From positions 1-31,845 of the forward strand of contig CAKTEU010000023.1 of the NCBI GenBank assembly GCA_934552855.1: 31,845 nucleotides of DNA, written 5' to 3'. A program made the translations under genes and the position numbers. Within the stretch, counting starts at the first letter, position 1; each line of letters begins with the position of its first letter. Of the stretch, positions 1 through 7,299 are shown piece after piece. The stretch comes from an uncultured Eubacteriales bacterium (GTDB taxonomy: Bacteria; Bacillota; Clostridia; Oscillospirales; Acutalibacteraceae). Below the pieces are notes generated by a model. It did no database searches. It saw nothing but the letters and a program-made list of their open reading frames with translations, and was not told the DNA's origin.

Positions 1-65
1 TCAGTCGGTAGAGCACGCGGCTGTTAACCGCGGTGTCACAGGTTCGAGTCCTGTTTGGGGCGCCA
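1..65 (+). tRNA. tRNA-Asn (GTT), 5'-truncated by window edge
   Basis: The first bases of the tRNA lie outside the window. The D-loop remnant, the anticodon stem CGCGG/CCGCG around loop CTGTTAA (anticodon GTT at 23-25), the T-arm ACAGG-TTCGAGT-CCTGT, the 3' acceptor strand TTGGGGC, discriminator G and an encoded CCA (63-65) are all visible. Anticodon GTT reads AAC/AAU, so asparagine. The 3' half is repeated twice downstream, which marks it as an integration target. Confidence 0.95.
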
Positions 66-104
66 AAGGAAAGCACTCGCTTTTGCGGGTGCTTTCCTTT
101 TGTT
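65..104 (+). terminator. Rho-independent terminator after tRNA-Asn
   Basis: The left arm is 65-80 and the right arm 85-100, with a TTTT loop. Pairing is nearly perfect (one G-T pair), and the right arm runs into CTTTTGTTT. It directly follows the tRNA CCA end. Confidence 0.85.
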
Positions 105-278
105 TCTCAATAGCACTTCAACTTGTGTCATTGTGTTTCGGCAGAGGCGTTGCGGCTGTTAACTGGCTCACGGACTTGCGCTCGCGGTGCGAGATGAAGC
201 AAGTCCGTTGAGCAGGAAGAAGCAAGGAGCAATGCGAAGCGCTTTCAAGCGAGCAGTGCGACTATGCTTCTGACCGAT

Positions 279-312
279 GGTGTCACAGGTTCGAGTCCTG
301 TTTGGGGCGCCA
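279..312 (+). repeat. Second copy of tRNA-Asn 3' end (34 bp, att-like)
   Basis: Bases 279-312 are identical to 32-65, the 3' anticodon strand/variable loop to CCA of the tRNA. It lacks an intact 5' half, so it is not a functional tRNA. Bases 150-161 (GCGGCTGTTAAC) also match tRNA bases 17-28, so the copy may be a pseudo-tRNA with about 117 bases inserted between the anticodon loop and the T-arm. The insert includes a nested hairpin (171-207). The likely origin is an old attachment-site duplication. Confidence 0.85.
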
Positions 313-318
313 ATAACG

Positions 319-349
319 AAACACCATCCAAACGGATGGTGTTTTGTTG
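319..349 (+). terminator. Terminator after second tRNA-end copy
   Basis: Arms AAACACCATCC (319-329) and GGATGGTGTTTT (334-345) enclose AAAC and are followed by a T-rich tract. Its sequence differs from the terminator behind the first copy although the position relative to CCA is similar. Confidence 0.75.
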
Positions 350-447
350 TTTCTGAGCTAAAACGGACTCGAAGGACGAGCGGCACAGAGCAACAGTCCG
401 GTGGACTGTTGCGACCGCGAGCGACCAAGCGCCCGCAGCTGCGCGAA

Positions 448-469
448 TCGAGTCCTGTTTGGGGCGCCA
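448..469 (+). repeat. Third copy of tRNA-Asn 3' end (22 bp, att-like)
   Basis: Bases 448-469 equal 44-65, covering T-loop to CCA. This is the copy nearest the integrase and the most plausible junction of the element that carries it. A perfect 10-bp hairpin with a GGT loop (391-413) lies between copies two and three. Confidence 0.8.
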
Positions 470-470
470 A

Positions 471-515
471 GAAACCCTTGAAAACACTACGTTTTCAAGG
501 GTTTCTCCCTTTTTA
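471..515 (+). terminator. Terminator after third tRNA-end copy
   Basis: A perfect 15-bp stem (471-485 with 491-505, loop ACTAC) is followed by CTCCCTTTTTATT. It is the strongest hairpin of the three behind the tRNA-end copies. Confidence 0.85.
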
Positions 516-527
516 TTCATTTTTTTC

Positions 528-549
528 TGATACTAAAAATTTAGTATCA
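528..549. repeat. Palindrome TGATACTAAA, possible integrase arm sites
   Basis: TGATACTAAA (528-537) and its exact inverse TTTAGTATCA (540-549) are separated by AA. A third direct copy of the 10-mer is at 649-658. Lying between the att-like repeat and the integrase, these could be arm-type recombinase sites. That function is an inference; the repeat itself is seen directly. Confidence 0.5.
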
Positions 550-714
550 TGTTTTTTTGAAAAATATTTAGAGTCAAATTTTGGGTCACCATTCATCAAA
601 GCACCTCATTGTTCATTTGAAGTGAATTTTTGAATCTCGAATTGTCTTTGATACTAAATTTGCACCTAAAAAGTTGAAACAACGATTCGGGGTTATGAAA
701 AATAGCAGGACAAT

Positions 715-758
715 GATAAAAAGAGTCCGCCCCAAATCCATTGTGAATCAGGGTCGGA
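715..758 (-). terminator. Terminator of the integrase gene
   Basis: Read on the minus strand, TCCGACCC (751-758) pairs with GGGGCGGA (726-733) around an 18-base loop, followed by CTTTTT (717-722). It lies 38 bases past the integrase stop. Stem imperfect. Confidence 0.5.
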
Positions 759-795
759 TGTTTTATTTTCGGCTCGGAATATATCGGGCACTTGT

Positions 796-1119
796 TTAAA
801 AATAGATAGCTTCCAATTTTTCCATACTTGCTTTCTGATGCTGCGGTAACAGATGAGAATATTTGTTGAGAGTTGTACTGACGTTTGAATGCCCAAGCGT
901 TTTTGCAACCATCAGGATGTCCATCCCGTTCTCAATGCATCTCGTTGCAAATGTGTGACGGAGCGTGTGGATGTTCGCATCTTCGATCCCTGCCTGTTCC
1001 ATGATTTCTTGATAGTAATCATAAAAAACTCTGGGTTCGATCGGTCTGTTCTTTTCTCCCACAAAAACGAAGTCTTCTTCTGAATGAACAAAACGCCGTT
1101 CAGCTTTCCATTCAATCAT
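796..1119 (-). pseudogene. Tyrosine recombinase, C-terminal catalytic part (frameshifted from upstream half)
   Basis: The 107-aa frame carries the end of a phage/ICE tyrosine integrase: HTLRH (catalytic His and Arg), the GHSN box and the nucleophile in NKYSHL. It cannot act alone because the first catalytic Arg and the DNA-binding domains are in the other frame. Its ATG overlaps the stop of the upstream half in an ATGA, but reading backwards a TAG lies two codons before that ATG, so it is not open further upstream. A single-base change in a once continuous gene of about 385 codons is the simplest explanation. Translationally coupled halves are a less likely alternative. Confidence 0.8.
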
Positions 1120-1955
1120 CTTCTAAACTCTTTTTTGAAACTCGGGAACATGTAGATATCCCTTACAGATGATTTTGTCTTCGGAGATGTTACCTTCATT
1201 TCCGATTTTTTGCCGCTTGGATCATCAATACTGGGTCTGCGGTTGAACTGCTTTGAAATATGGATCACTCCCTCTTCAAAGTCTACGTCCTTCCATTGAA
1301 GACCCATTACCTCGCCTTTACGGCATCCGGTATAGCTTGCGAATACAACCGCGAACATAATCGGCTTCGGATATTCCCGTGCTACTTTTAAAAGCGCATG
1401 CTGCTGTTCTACTGTCAATGCTATCGTCTCCTTTTTTCCTGCTTTCGGAATTTTTACACCCGTTACGGGATTTCTCATGATGTACCCGTTGCGGACAGCT
1501 TGATTGAAAATCAGGTTTAAAAACGCCTTGAGATTTGTCAGACTCTTTTCCCCAAGTCCATCTTCCTTGCCCGGTTTTCTTGCCTCTCTCTGCAAATGAT
1601 CCTGAACCATAGCATTGGTGACTTCGGAAAGCTTGTACTTTCCCAGTGGAAACAGGTGATGATCTGCAAGCGACTTATAGTTTGTGTAAGTCGTTTCCCT
1701 GACGGAAACCTTTGAATAGGTTTCCAAGCAAATATACGCCCAGTTCTCCACCGTCATTTTGTCTGCTTCCATAAAGTTGGTAAGCTGTGCAGCCTTTGCT
1801 TGCTCCACGGCGGCAAGTTTTGCCTTCAGTTTCGCTGTAACCTCGGTTTTTGTTTTTCCGTAAACGGCTGTAGTCTTTCCGTCCACCATAAATTTTGCAA
1901 CGAATCTTCCGTCTGCTCTTTTGGAAATGCTATAACTGCTTGCTGATTTGGCCAT
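1116..1955 (-). pseudogene. Tyrosine recombinase, N-terminal part
   Basis: This 279-aa frame starts at an ATG preceded by AAGGAGAA. Residues 1-55 resemble the integrase AP2-like arm-binding domain (SISKRADGRFVAKF...). Residues about 65-165 are the SAM-like core-binding domain, and the catalytic domain begins near 180 with TGCRKGEV, which holds the first catalytic Arg. It stops at EFRR just before the region that would continue into the catalytic His/Arg/Tyr frame. The gene points toward the tRNA, as is typical of tRNA-targeting integrative elements. As it stands, the recombinase is probably inactive unless a -1 shift at AGA AGA T occurs. Confidence 0.85.
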
Positions 1956-1968
1956 TGAAATTCTCCTT

Positions 1969-2075
1969 TCAGATTTTATTACGTTCTTCTTTCCTTACCC
2001 ACTCGATGAACCCTGCCTTGCTAACTATGATTCTGTTTCGCTCCAACACGGCAGGGAACCCCGGTGTGCGAACCA
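1969..2075 (-). pseudogene. Excisionase-like C-terminal fragment
   Basis: On the minus strand a reading frame ends at TGA (1969-1971), just before the integrase ribosome-binding site. It reads ...VRTPGFPAVLERNRIIV... and then SKAGFIEWVRKEERNKI. The pattern PGFPAV..R.II.S...F.EWV resembles the end of MerR/excisionase-type winged-helix proteins, and xis directly upstream of int is the usual order. Upstream of about 2075 the frame runs into sequence that, on the plus strand, codes for a helicase fragment, so the 5' part is missing. The assignment rests on a short stretch. Confidence 0.5.
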
Positions 2076-2615
2076 GAACGCAAGGATTGCAGACGACTCA
2101 GAGCGGTAGCCGAGAGAGTCTATAACGAAGAGTTTCTCACCGGAGGAAAAAATCCGTATCACGTTCAGGTCATTTCGCCTCTTCGCAGTAAGACCGAAGC
2201 ATTAGTGGATGAGCTGAATGTATCTCTGCAAAGGATCGCCAATCCGGAGATTTCCGAGGAGGACCAATTGACATTCGGAAAAGTGATATTCCGTAAAGGC
2301 GACAGAGTGATGCAGGTATCGAATAATTACGACAAGGGCGTTTTTAACGGAGACACAGGTTTTATCTCACTTGTTTCAAAGGCAAAAAAGCGTCTGCAGG
2401 TTGATTATAAGGGCTTGAAGGTGGAGTACAGCGAAAGTGAGTTTGAACAACTTAAGTTGTTTGCGAAGGACTTCTCTCTTGTGGGGTTTAATCTTGCTCA
2501 GAGGTTTATCGAACTTGGTCTGCCGCAGGAATTTACCGCATACGGCTATCTCAAATCCAACTGCTACAGAGGAAAGATCACCAAAGAGTTATCCCTTCTG
2601 GATCTCTGCGCGTGA
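2070..2615 (+). pseudogene. RecD2-like helicase, internal fragment
   Basis: The frame from 2064 to 2615 contains YHVQVISPLRSKTEALVDEL, GDRVMQVSNNYDKGVFNGD and a beta-rich stretch ending SEFEQLKL. This is the pattern of the C-terminal UvrD-like domain of RecD2/TraA-type SF1 helicases. The Walker A region is absent, and the expected following motif (a YA.T.HK.QG-type motif) is replaced by unrelated sequence (AKDFSLVGFNLAQRF...). It is broken at both ends and joined head-to-head to the excisionase fragment, so this is a recombination scar. I do not recognise the last 50 residues with confidence. Confidence 0.65.
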
Positions 2616-2638
2616 TAACGAAAGTGAGGTGAGACTGC

Positions 2639-3526
2639 GTGGCCGGTAAGACAAACACAAGACAGATTTGCGTGTTCAAGACCAAGAAAGCGTTGCTGGA
2701 GTTTATGGACGATACCCGTTGGGAAAAGGACGCAATGGCATGGCCGCACAGTCCTATGTCCCGTATCAGGATCAACGCGAAGGATTACAGCGAAGGAACG
2801 GGCGATCTTGCCACTGACGCATTTTACAACTTATCCCCGGATGAATTCCAGCGTCTTGCAAGCGTGATCACAAAAGCCAAAACCGCCACGATCAGCGACT
2901 ACAACAGATGCGTCAAGCATCTGGAGCGATTGCAGAAGCTGAAAGGCGGCGGCAAGTCAAGCGGACAGCCAAACGGAATGGATAAGGTTATGGAGCTTGC
3001 CAAACAGTTTGCGGGCAGCCGTAACGAGATATTCAGCGAAGCAGGGCAAAAGATGATCGAAGCTTTGAACGAGGTTTCCTCCCCTGCCGATATTCCAAAC
3101 GGATCCCTTGACGCTGCTATTGTGGAAGCGACTGCTGAGCTCGAAGAGGTCAAGAGCGCTAGAGAACTCTTTTCGGACGTGAAGATCCTCAATTACGAGA
3201 AGTACATCAATCCGGAAAACGAGGAGGAACGGCGCATCACCATGCTCAAGGTTGTTTATCATCCCAAAATGAACTACCCTTACGCTTTCACCGTTGCAAA
3301 CGGCTGGGGCGTGCCGCTTATCACTAAGCAGAAGGGAGTAATGATCAAAGAGGGAAGCACACGATTTGTGGATACGGTAAACATTTTGATCGACGAGAAG
3401 AGTCTGTTCCAGATGATCGAACGGGTCAAAACGTTCCTGCAGGCAATGACTGTACACGGGCTTGCAAACTATTTTGAGTCCATCAACAACCCGATTATGT
3501 TCTACAATCTGACCGAAGAGGACTGA
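2639..3526 (+). CDS. Hypothetical protein, 295 aa
   Basis: The start is GTG at 2639, with GAGGTG a few bases upstream. No family is recognised. The protein is soluble, with no signal peptide or membrane segment. Residues 70-110 are helical and lysine-rich, followed by a Gly/Ser/Lys-rich linker (GGGKSSGQPNG), then acidic helices. The C-terminal 100 residues are predicted alpha/beta (YPYAFTVANGWGVPL). A clear terminator lies directly behind. Its position between a helicase scar and a MazF toxin suggests element cargo rather than a host gene. Confidence 0.75.
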   Translation: MAGKTNTRQICVFKTKKALLEFMDDTRWEKDAMAWPHSPMSRIRINAKDYSEGTGDLATDAFYNLSPDEFQRLASVITKAKTATISDYNRCVKHLERLQKLKGGGKSSGQPNGMDKVMELAKQFAGSRNEIFSEAGQKMIEALNEVSSPADIPNGSLDAAIVEATAELEEVKSARELFSDVKILNYEKYINPENEEERRITMLKVVYHPKMNYPYAFTVANGWGVPLITKQKGVMIKEGSTRFVDTVNILIDEKSLFQMIERVKTFLQAMTVHGLANYFESINNPIMFYNLTEED

Positions 3527-3532
3527 AAACGA

Positions 3533-3576
3533 AGCCGAACTGACGTCAAAAGCGTCGGTTCGGCTGTTCTTTTCTT
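3533..3576 (+). terminator. Rho-independent terminator
   Basis: Arm AGCCGAACTGACG (3533-3545) pairs with CGTCGGTTCGGCT (3553-3565), with one G-T pair. GTTCTTTTCTT follows. Confidence 0.85.
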
Positions 3577-3633
3577 GAAACGGGTATAAAAACGACCGTA
3601 GTATTTCACAGAGATCAAAGAAAGGATGTTTTT

Positions 3634-3990
3634 ATGGATCACGAAATACTACCGAGAAAATTTGATATATTCTGGTCGACTCTCCCCGACGTCGGAGGCT
3701 CTGTGCAGATCGGAACTCGTCCCGCCGTCATCGTTCAAAACAACGTCGGCAATGGGAACTCAACGACTGTCATCATTGTTCCGCTTACGAGTAAAAACAA
3801 GCGAGACTTACCGACGCACGTTGAGCTGCCGCCAAGCGTTACTTCCTTTGCGTTGAGTTCAACCGCTCTTTGTGAGCAGATCCAGACGATACCGATCGAT
3901 CGGCTGAAATACAAAATGGGAGAAATAAAGGACTATGAGTATAAGCAGAAGATCAATGACGCCCTGCGCGTTTCACTCGCCTTGAATTAA
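3634..3990 (+). CDS. MazF/PemK-like mRNA interferase toxin, apparently solitary
   Basis: The 118-aa protein matches the PemK/MazF SH3-like barrel family in its ordered motifs: GTRPAVIVQNNVGN near residues 27-40, TTVIIVPLTSK near 44-54, LPTHVELP near 59-66 and the LCEQIQTIP core strand near 80-88. Family members are ribosome-independent endoribonucleases that cut mRNA at short motifs, and the length is normal. The start ATG follows GAAAGGATG. No antitoxin-sized gene precedes it: the preceding gene is 295 aa and separated by a terminator. The partner is therefore elsewhere, lost, or unnecessary. The next gene downstream is an XRE regulator with its own promoter. Confidence 0.88.
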   Translation: MDHEILPRKFDIFWSTLPDVGGSVQIGTRPAVIVQNNVGNGNSTTVIIVPLTSKNKRDLPTHVELPPSVTSFALSSTALCEQIQTIPIDRLKYKMGEIKDYEYKQKINDALRVSLALN

Positions 3991-4050
3991 ATTGTCATAA
4001 AAAAGTTACTCGATCGAGCCCTTTTCGTGCTTGAAAGTCGGTCAGTGTGC

Positions 4051-4079
4051 TTGATTTTCGGAGTCGCTTATGATATAAT
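4051..4079 (+). promoter_or_regulatory. Sigma-A type promoter for the XRE/LURP-one pair
   Basis: TTGATT (4051-4056), a 17-base spacer and TATAAT (4074-4079), about 50 bases before the regulator ATG. Confidence 0.75.
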
Positions 4080-4127
4080 ATGATCAGTTCTTTATACCCT
4101 TGTGTATATACGACGGAGGAAAACAAA

Positions 4128-4343
4128 ATGGCAGTAAGTTATAAAAGATTGTGGCATCTGCTCCTCGATAAGAACATGACCAAACTGGACCTTGCAAAGT
4201 CTGCTGGGGTCTCTCGCTATGCTCTTACGAAGATGGGCAAGGATGAAGACGTCACAACCGACGTTCTTACGAAGATATGCGACGCCCTCGACTGTCAGAT
4301 CGAGGACATCGTTGAATTTATCCCGGGGAAGAAAGAAGAATGA
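4128..4343 (+). CDS. Small XRE-family HTH regulator
   Basis: The 71-aa protein is almost entirely a Cro/CI-type helix-turn-helix (TKLDLAKSAGVSRYALTKM, then a DVLTKICDALDC helix). It belongs to the group of mini-repressors common in Clostridial mobile elements. The ATG at 4128 is preferred because GGAGGA lies 7 bases upstream; an in-frame ATG at 4080 would overlap the promoter. Its stop overlaps the next start (ATGA), so the two genes are translationally coupled. Confidence 0.85.
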   Translation: MAVSYKRLWHLLLDKNMTKLDLAKSAGVSRYALTKMGKDEDVTTDVLTKICDALDCQIEDIVEFIPGKKEE

Positions 4344-4813
4344 AACTTCTCTTTAAGCAACGCTTCTTTTCGTGGTTTGACAGCTACGATATTTACGACG
4401 AGGCGGGAAACACTGTATATGTGGTCAGAGGGCAACTCGCTTGGGGACATTGCCTAAAGATATTTGACCCCGCAGGCCGTGAGGTTGGAACGGTCAGAGA
4501 AAAGATCATCACGTTCCTTCCCAAGTTCGAGGTCTATATGGGTAACAACTACATCGGAAGGATCAGCAAAGAGCTCACACTGTTCAGGCCGAAGTACGAT
4601 ATTGACTTCAACGGCTGGCACATCGACGGCAACTTCATTGAGTGGGACTACCACATTTCCGGGGCAAGAGGAGAACTGGTTGCCTCGATCTCCAAGCAGA
4701 TATTTAACTTGACCGATACCTATGTAATCGATGTTGTCAACCCGAACGATGCGCTCTGCGCGTTGATGTTCGTGCTTGCTATCGACGCCGAGAAATGTTC
4801 AAAAAGAGACTGA
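4340..4813 (+). CDS. LURP-one-related (Tubby-like C2) protein
   Basis: The 157-aa protein has the repeating beta-strand pattern of the LURP-one-related/YxjI family: FSWFDSYDIYDEAGNTVYVVRGQL, LKIFDPAGREVGTVREKI, then FEVYMGNNYIGRISKE and IDGNFIEWDYHI. The fold is a 12-stranded barrel around a central helix. Bacterial members are of unclear function and are often linked to membranes or phospholipid binding. It overlaps the XRE gene by four bases, so it is presumably controlled with it. Confidence 0.8.
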   Translation: MKLLFKQRFFSWFDSYDIYDEAGNTVYVVRGQLAWGHCLKIFDPAGREVGTVREKIITFLPKFEVYMGNNYIGRISKELTLFRPKYDIDFNGWHIDGNFIEWDYHISGARGELVASISKQIFNLTDTYVIDVVNPNDALCALMFVLAIDAEKCSKRD

Positions 4814-4841
4814 TATTCAACAATACGAGAGGATAGATAAA

Positions 4842-4922
4842 ATGGGGCAAAAAGAAATAATACCATACAGAAACACCACTTTTGATATTGGTATATCCAC
4901 TGATGACATGACATCAATATAA
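4842..4922 (+). CDS. Possible 26-aa small ORF (gene remnant)
   Basis: The ATG at 4842 follows GAGAGGA. The peptide (MGQKEIIPYRNTTFDIGIST then DDMTSI) ends at TAA. A neighbouring frame immediately after continues ISVYVKKDKLVTVWVNY, which looks protein-like, so this could be the frameshifted start of a lost gene. Evidence is weak. Confidence 0.25.
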   Translation: MGQKEIIPYRNTTFDIGISTDDMTSI

Positions 4923-4967
4923 GTGTTTATGTAAAGAAAGACAAACTGGTTACAGTGTGGGTGAATT

Positions 4968-6308
4968 ATGATATTGTTTACATGGATAAGAAGGCACAGG
5001 GCAACAATAAACGGCATTTTGATAACTGTGTTTACATCGCTAATTTTCAATGCTATTTCTGATAATCATGGAAATCTGTTCTTGGAATTCGGAGACATAT
5101 TTTCTCAGATAATTGACATTAATTCACTTGGCGGGATTTTGATAATCGTCTCGCTATTCTTGCTTGTTGTTTTTAATCTCGCCTTTGTGATAGCATCAAG
5201 GCAGCTTAATAAGAGATCATTTTCAAAAGGATTTCCCGATCTTATGAAAAGATTTACTAGCCCCCATGTTTCCGATTCGATGGGAAAAGGATGCCTTGGC
5301 TGGGGAGAGGGAAAGACGGTAGAAATCTGCAATGATATTATTTTCGGTTGGAATCCGAATAATATTATTGTCGAAAATTATGAAAACGAAATGTATAGCT
5401 TTTATTCAGAAGAGGACAGGATCAAGAAATTTGGAGAGAAGAGCTATTATTTCAACGAAAGCGACTGGCTTGAGTTTAGGAATACGGATAAGTTTAAAGC
5501 AATAATAAAGAAAGGAAACAATCTTCCGAGGTTTATGCTGAAGGAATGTTCCAAAAATTATGATAAAAAAGATAGAAAGTTGCTGGTTTCTTTAGGCAGA
5601 ACTGAGTGGAGTCAAACAAGTTATGTTTGGGATAGATTTGGTAAATCAAAAGGTTCTGAGGTCGATTCAAACGAACTGATGCACGAATACTCCAGTGGTA
5701 TAACCAGTGGGAATGAGTCCGAGCCATATATCCCTAACAGTTTTTGTATGCATCTGCTGATCGAAACCTTGGACAATCGTGTGGTGCTGTCCAGAATCAG
5801 TCAGGCAAAAGTTAATGATAATCCTGGAACATGGGCAGCAACTCTTGGTGAACAGCTTGATCTTGAAGATTTCACAGACGGCAACAATTTCTTTGATGAT
5901 TTTGTAATGAGATGGATGAAAAGAGCCTTTCTCGAAGAGTATAAATTTGATGAGAATGTTTTTAACGATGCAGTTGACGAAGAGACTCTAAAAATTATCA
6001 GTGTAAACTTTGAATCCGACAGGTATAATTTTTCTCTTTTTTGTACGGTGCAATTGAGATATACATTTGATACCTTCAACAAGAAAATAGCTCCAACTTT
6101 AGCGACTGAAGAGGCAATAGAAGTTAAAGGAATTGCTATAAATGAAATCCCGGATATATTGATGACTTATGAAGATGAAAGAAAAAGAAAGGAATATCAT
6201 CCTTCTACATACTTGAGATTGTTGCTATTCTTTATGCACAAAAATGGTTATTCAAAATCAGAGCGCATCTTATTGAAAAAAGCAAAGGACCTTTCAAAAA
6301 AGAAATAG
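4968..6308 (+). CDS. Two-TM membrane protein with Nudix-like C-terminal region
   Basis: The 446-aa protein begins with two hydrophobic segments (about residues 15-30 and 54-76), so it should sit in the membrane with a large cytoplasmic part. Around residues 255-345 the pattern HLLIETLDNRVVLSRIS... followed by MRWMKRAFLEEYKF resembles a Nudix domain, the latter a degenerate Nudix box. The canonical REUXEEXGU spacing is not fully met, so hydrolase activity is uncertain. Two-TM-plus-nucleotide-recognition layouts occur among bacterial conflict effectors; no nucleotide cyclase is adjacent. Stop is TAG with TGA two codons on. The ribosome-binding site (GGGTG) is mediocre. Confidence 0.6.
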   Translation: MILFTWIRRHRATINGILITVFTSLIFNAISDNHGNLFLEFGDIFSQIIDINSLGGILIIVSLFLLVVFNLAFVIASRQLNKRSFSKGFPDLMKRFTSPHVSDSMGKGCLGWGEGKTVEICNDIIFGWNPNNIIVENYENEMYSFYSEEDRIKKFGEKSYYFNESDWLEFRNTDKFKAIIKKGNNLPRFMLKECSKNYDKKDRKLLVSLGRTEWSQTSYVWDRFGKSKGSEVDSNELMHEYSSGITSGNESEPYIPNSFCMHLLIETLDNRVVLSRISQAKVNDNPGTWAATLGEQLDLEDFTDGNNFFDDFVMRWMKRAFLEEYKFDENVFNDAVDEETLKIISVNFESDRYNFSLFCTVQLRYTFDTFNKKIAPTLATEEAIEVKGIAINEIPDILMTYEDERKRKEYHPSTYLRLLLFFMHKNGYSKSERILLKKAKDLSKKK

Positions 6309-6386
6309 GCTTGATACCGATTGTTGAGTTGGTAAAGTATGTACAACGAAAAGCCTGAAAGAATCACATACGGAATGGAAAATAAA

Positions 6387-6665
6387 ATGGCGGAAATAAT
6401 TCGCAAGCACATAACATTTTATGGCTATCTTCAAGGCGTGGGATTCAGGTTCCGTGCGCGCCACGCGGCAGAAAACATCGGTGCGACCGGTTGGGTCAAA
6501 AATGAATATGACGGGTCGGTATCGATGGAGATTCAGGGATCTCAAGAGCAGATAGATAAGGTCATCACGGCAATCGAGAAAGGGCCCTTCATCCATATTG
6601 AAAATATGGAACAGCAAACTATTCCGATCGAACCGGGAGAGCACTATTTCATTACAAAAGGATGA
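6387..6665 (+). CDS. Acylphosphatase
   Basis: Hydrolyses acyl phosphates such as acetyl phosphate or 1,3-bisphosphoglycerate in the cytoplasm. The signature GYLQGVGFRFRARHAA holds the phosphate-binding loop and catalytic Arg, and GWVKNEYDGSV holds the catalytic Asn. Starting at ATG 6387 gives 92 aa, the family's usual size. Earlier in-frame ATGs at 6339 and 6375 would add a non-conserved extension. A following small gene begins 11 bases after the stop, so they are probably cotranscribed. Confidence 0.9.
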   Translation: MAEIIRKHITFYGYLQGVGFRFRARHAAENIGATGWVKNEYDGSVSMEIQGSQEQIDKVITAIEKGPFIHIENMEQQTIPIEPGEHYFITKG

Positions 6666-6675
6666 GTTTGAAACA

Positions 6676-6864
6676 ATGGCTGATTATGGCATAGAAAAAG
6701 ATTACTGTGTAATGAGCAAAGAAGAAAAGATGCGTGATCTTTTCAATAGACAAAAGCAGATGTTGGATATGTTTTTAGAGAGAAATGCTATTTCGAAGGC
6801 TGAGTATGATAAAAGCCTTAATGGATTAAAAGAAAAAATGGGAATTGATTCATATGAAGAATGA
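6676..6864 (+). CDS. SHOCT-like short protein
   Basis: The 62-aa protein is MADYGIEKDYCVMSKEEKMR followed by an amphipathic helical pair LFNRQKQMLDMFLERNAIS-KAEYDKSLNGLKEKMG. That second part has the SHOCT-type pattern (helix, G/A-I-S/T, EY/F, helix), a short module thought to mediate oligomerisation. AAAGGATG precedes the ATG at a somewhat long distance; ATG 6712 is an alternative start. The 3' end overlaps the next gene by about 11 bases. Confidence 0.65.
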   Translation: MADYGIEKDYCVMSKEEKMRDLFNRQKQMLDMFLERNAISKAEYDKSLNGLKEKMGIDSYEE

Positions 6865-7234
6865 TACGATGTACAAAATAGGTGTCAAGAGTCTTGAGGA
6901 AGCAGGAAATGTTATTCATCGTTTCTTGACACTTGATTTATTGACCGATCCAGAGTTCACGGTGTTTGAATCTGCGCACAAAGGCACCAATCGATCCGAA
7001 ACGATGAAAACATATGGGAATAAAGAAATCCCATCGCTGATCCAGATTCAGCAGATTATTGAAAACGATAAAACCGAAGGAGTTCTGTGCGTTGCAGCGA
7101 CTGATAAAGCGGATATTAGGCGTGTAGTGTTAAGTTATTTGCCTGAAATGGAGTTTATAGCTCTAAGTTTTCCTATGGCGCATGATGGGCTAAATGAAGT
7201 GGAATGCGAATTGTTAGAATTGTTGAACAAATAA
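6854..7234 (+). CDS. Hypothetical protein, 126 aa
   Basis: No family is recognised. It is a soluble mixed alpha/beta protein, with an acidic helical N-terminus and hydrophobic strands GVLCVAATD and MEFIALSFPM in the second half. The start at ATG 6854 overlaps the preceding SHOCT-like gene, which argues for cotranscription. A TTG at 6845 is an alternative start. No terminator hairpin was found between it and the next promoter. Confidence 0.65.
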   Translation: MKNDTMYKIGVKSLEEAGNVIHRFLTLDLLTDPEFTVFESAHKGTNRSETMKTYGNKEIPSLIQIQQIIENDKTEGVLCVAATDKADIRRVVLSYLPEMEFIALSFPMAHDGLNEVECELLELLNK

Positions 7235-7299
7235 GTCTGAAAGGTGTGACGGTTTAAATGTAGAAGTCGGGAATTTGCAACGATTCTTTTCTGTGCGAA

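Noticed and set aside
1118..1140. Programmed -1 frameshift at the A6 run in the integrase
   Set aside because: After a -1 slip at this run the frame meets TAG within three codons (AGA GTT TAG), before it reaches the downstream catalytic part.
2957..3457. Minus-strand 166-aa frame opposite the 295-aa gene
   Set aside because: No ribosome-binding site, unusual composition, and the plus-strand frame has good initiation and a terminator.
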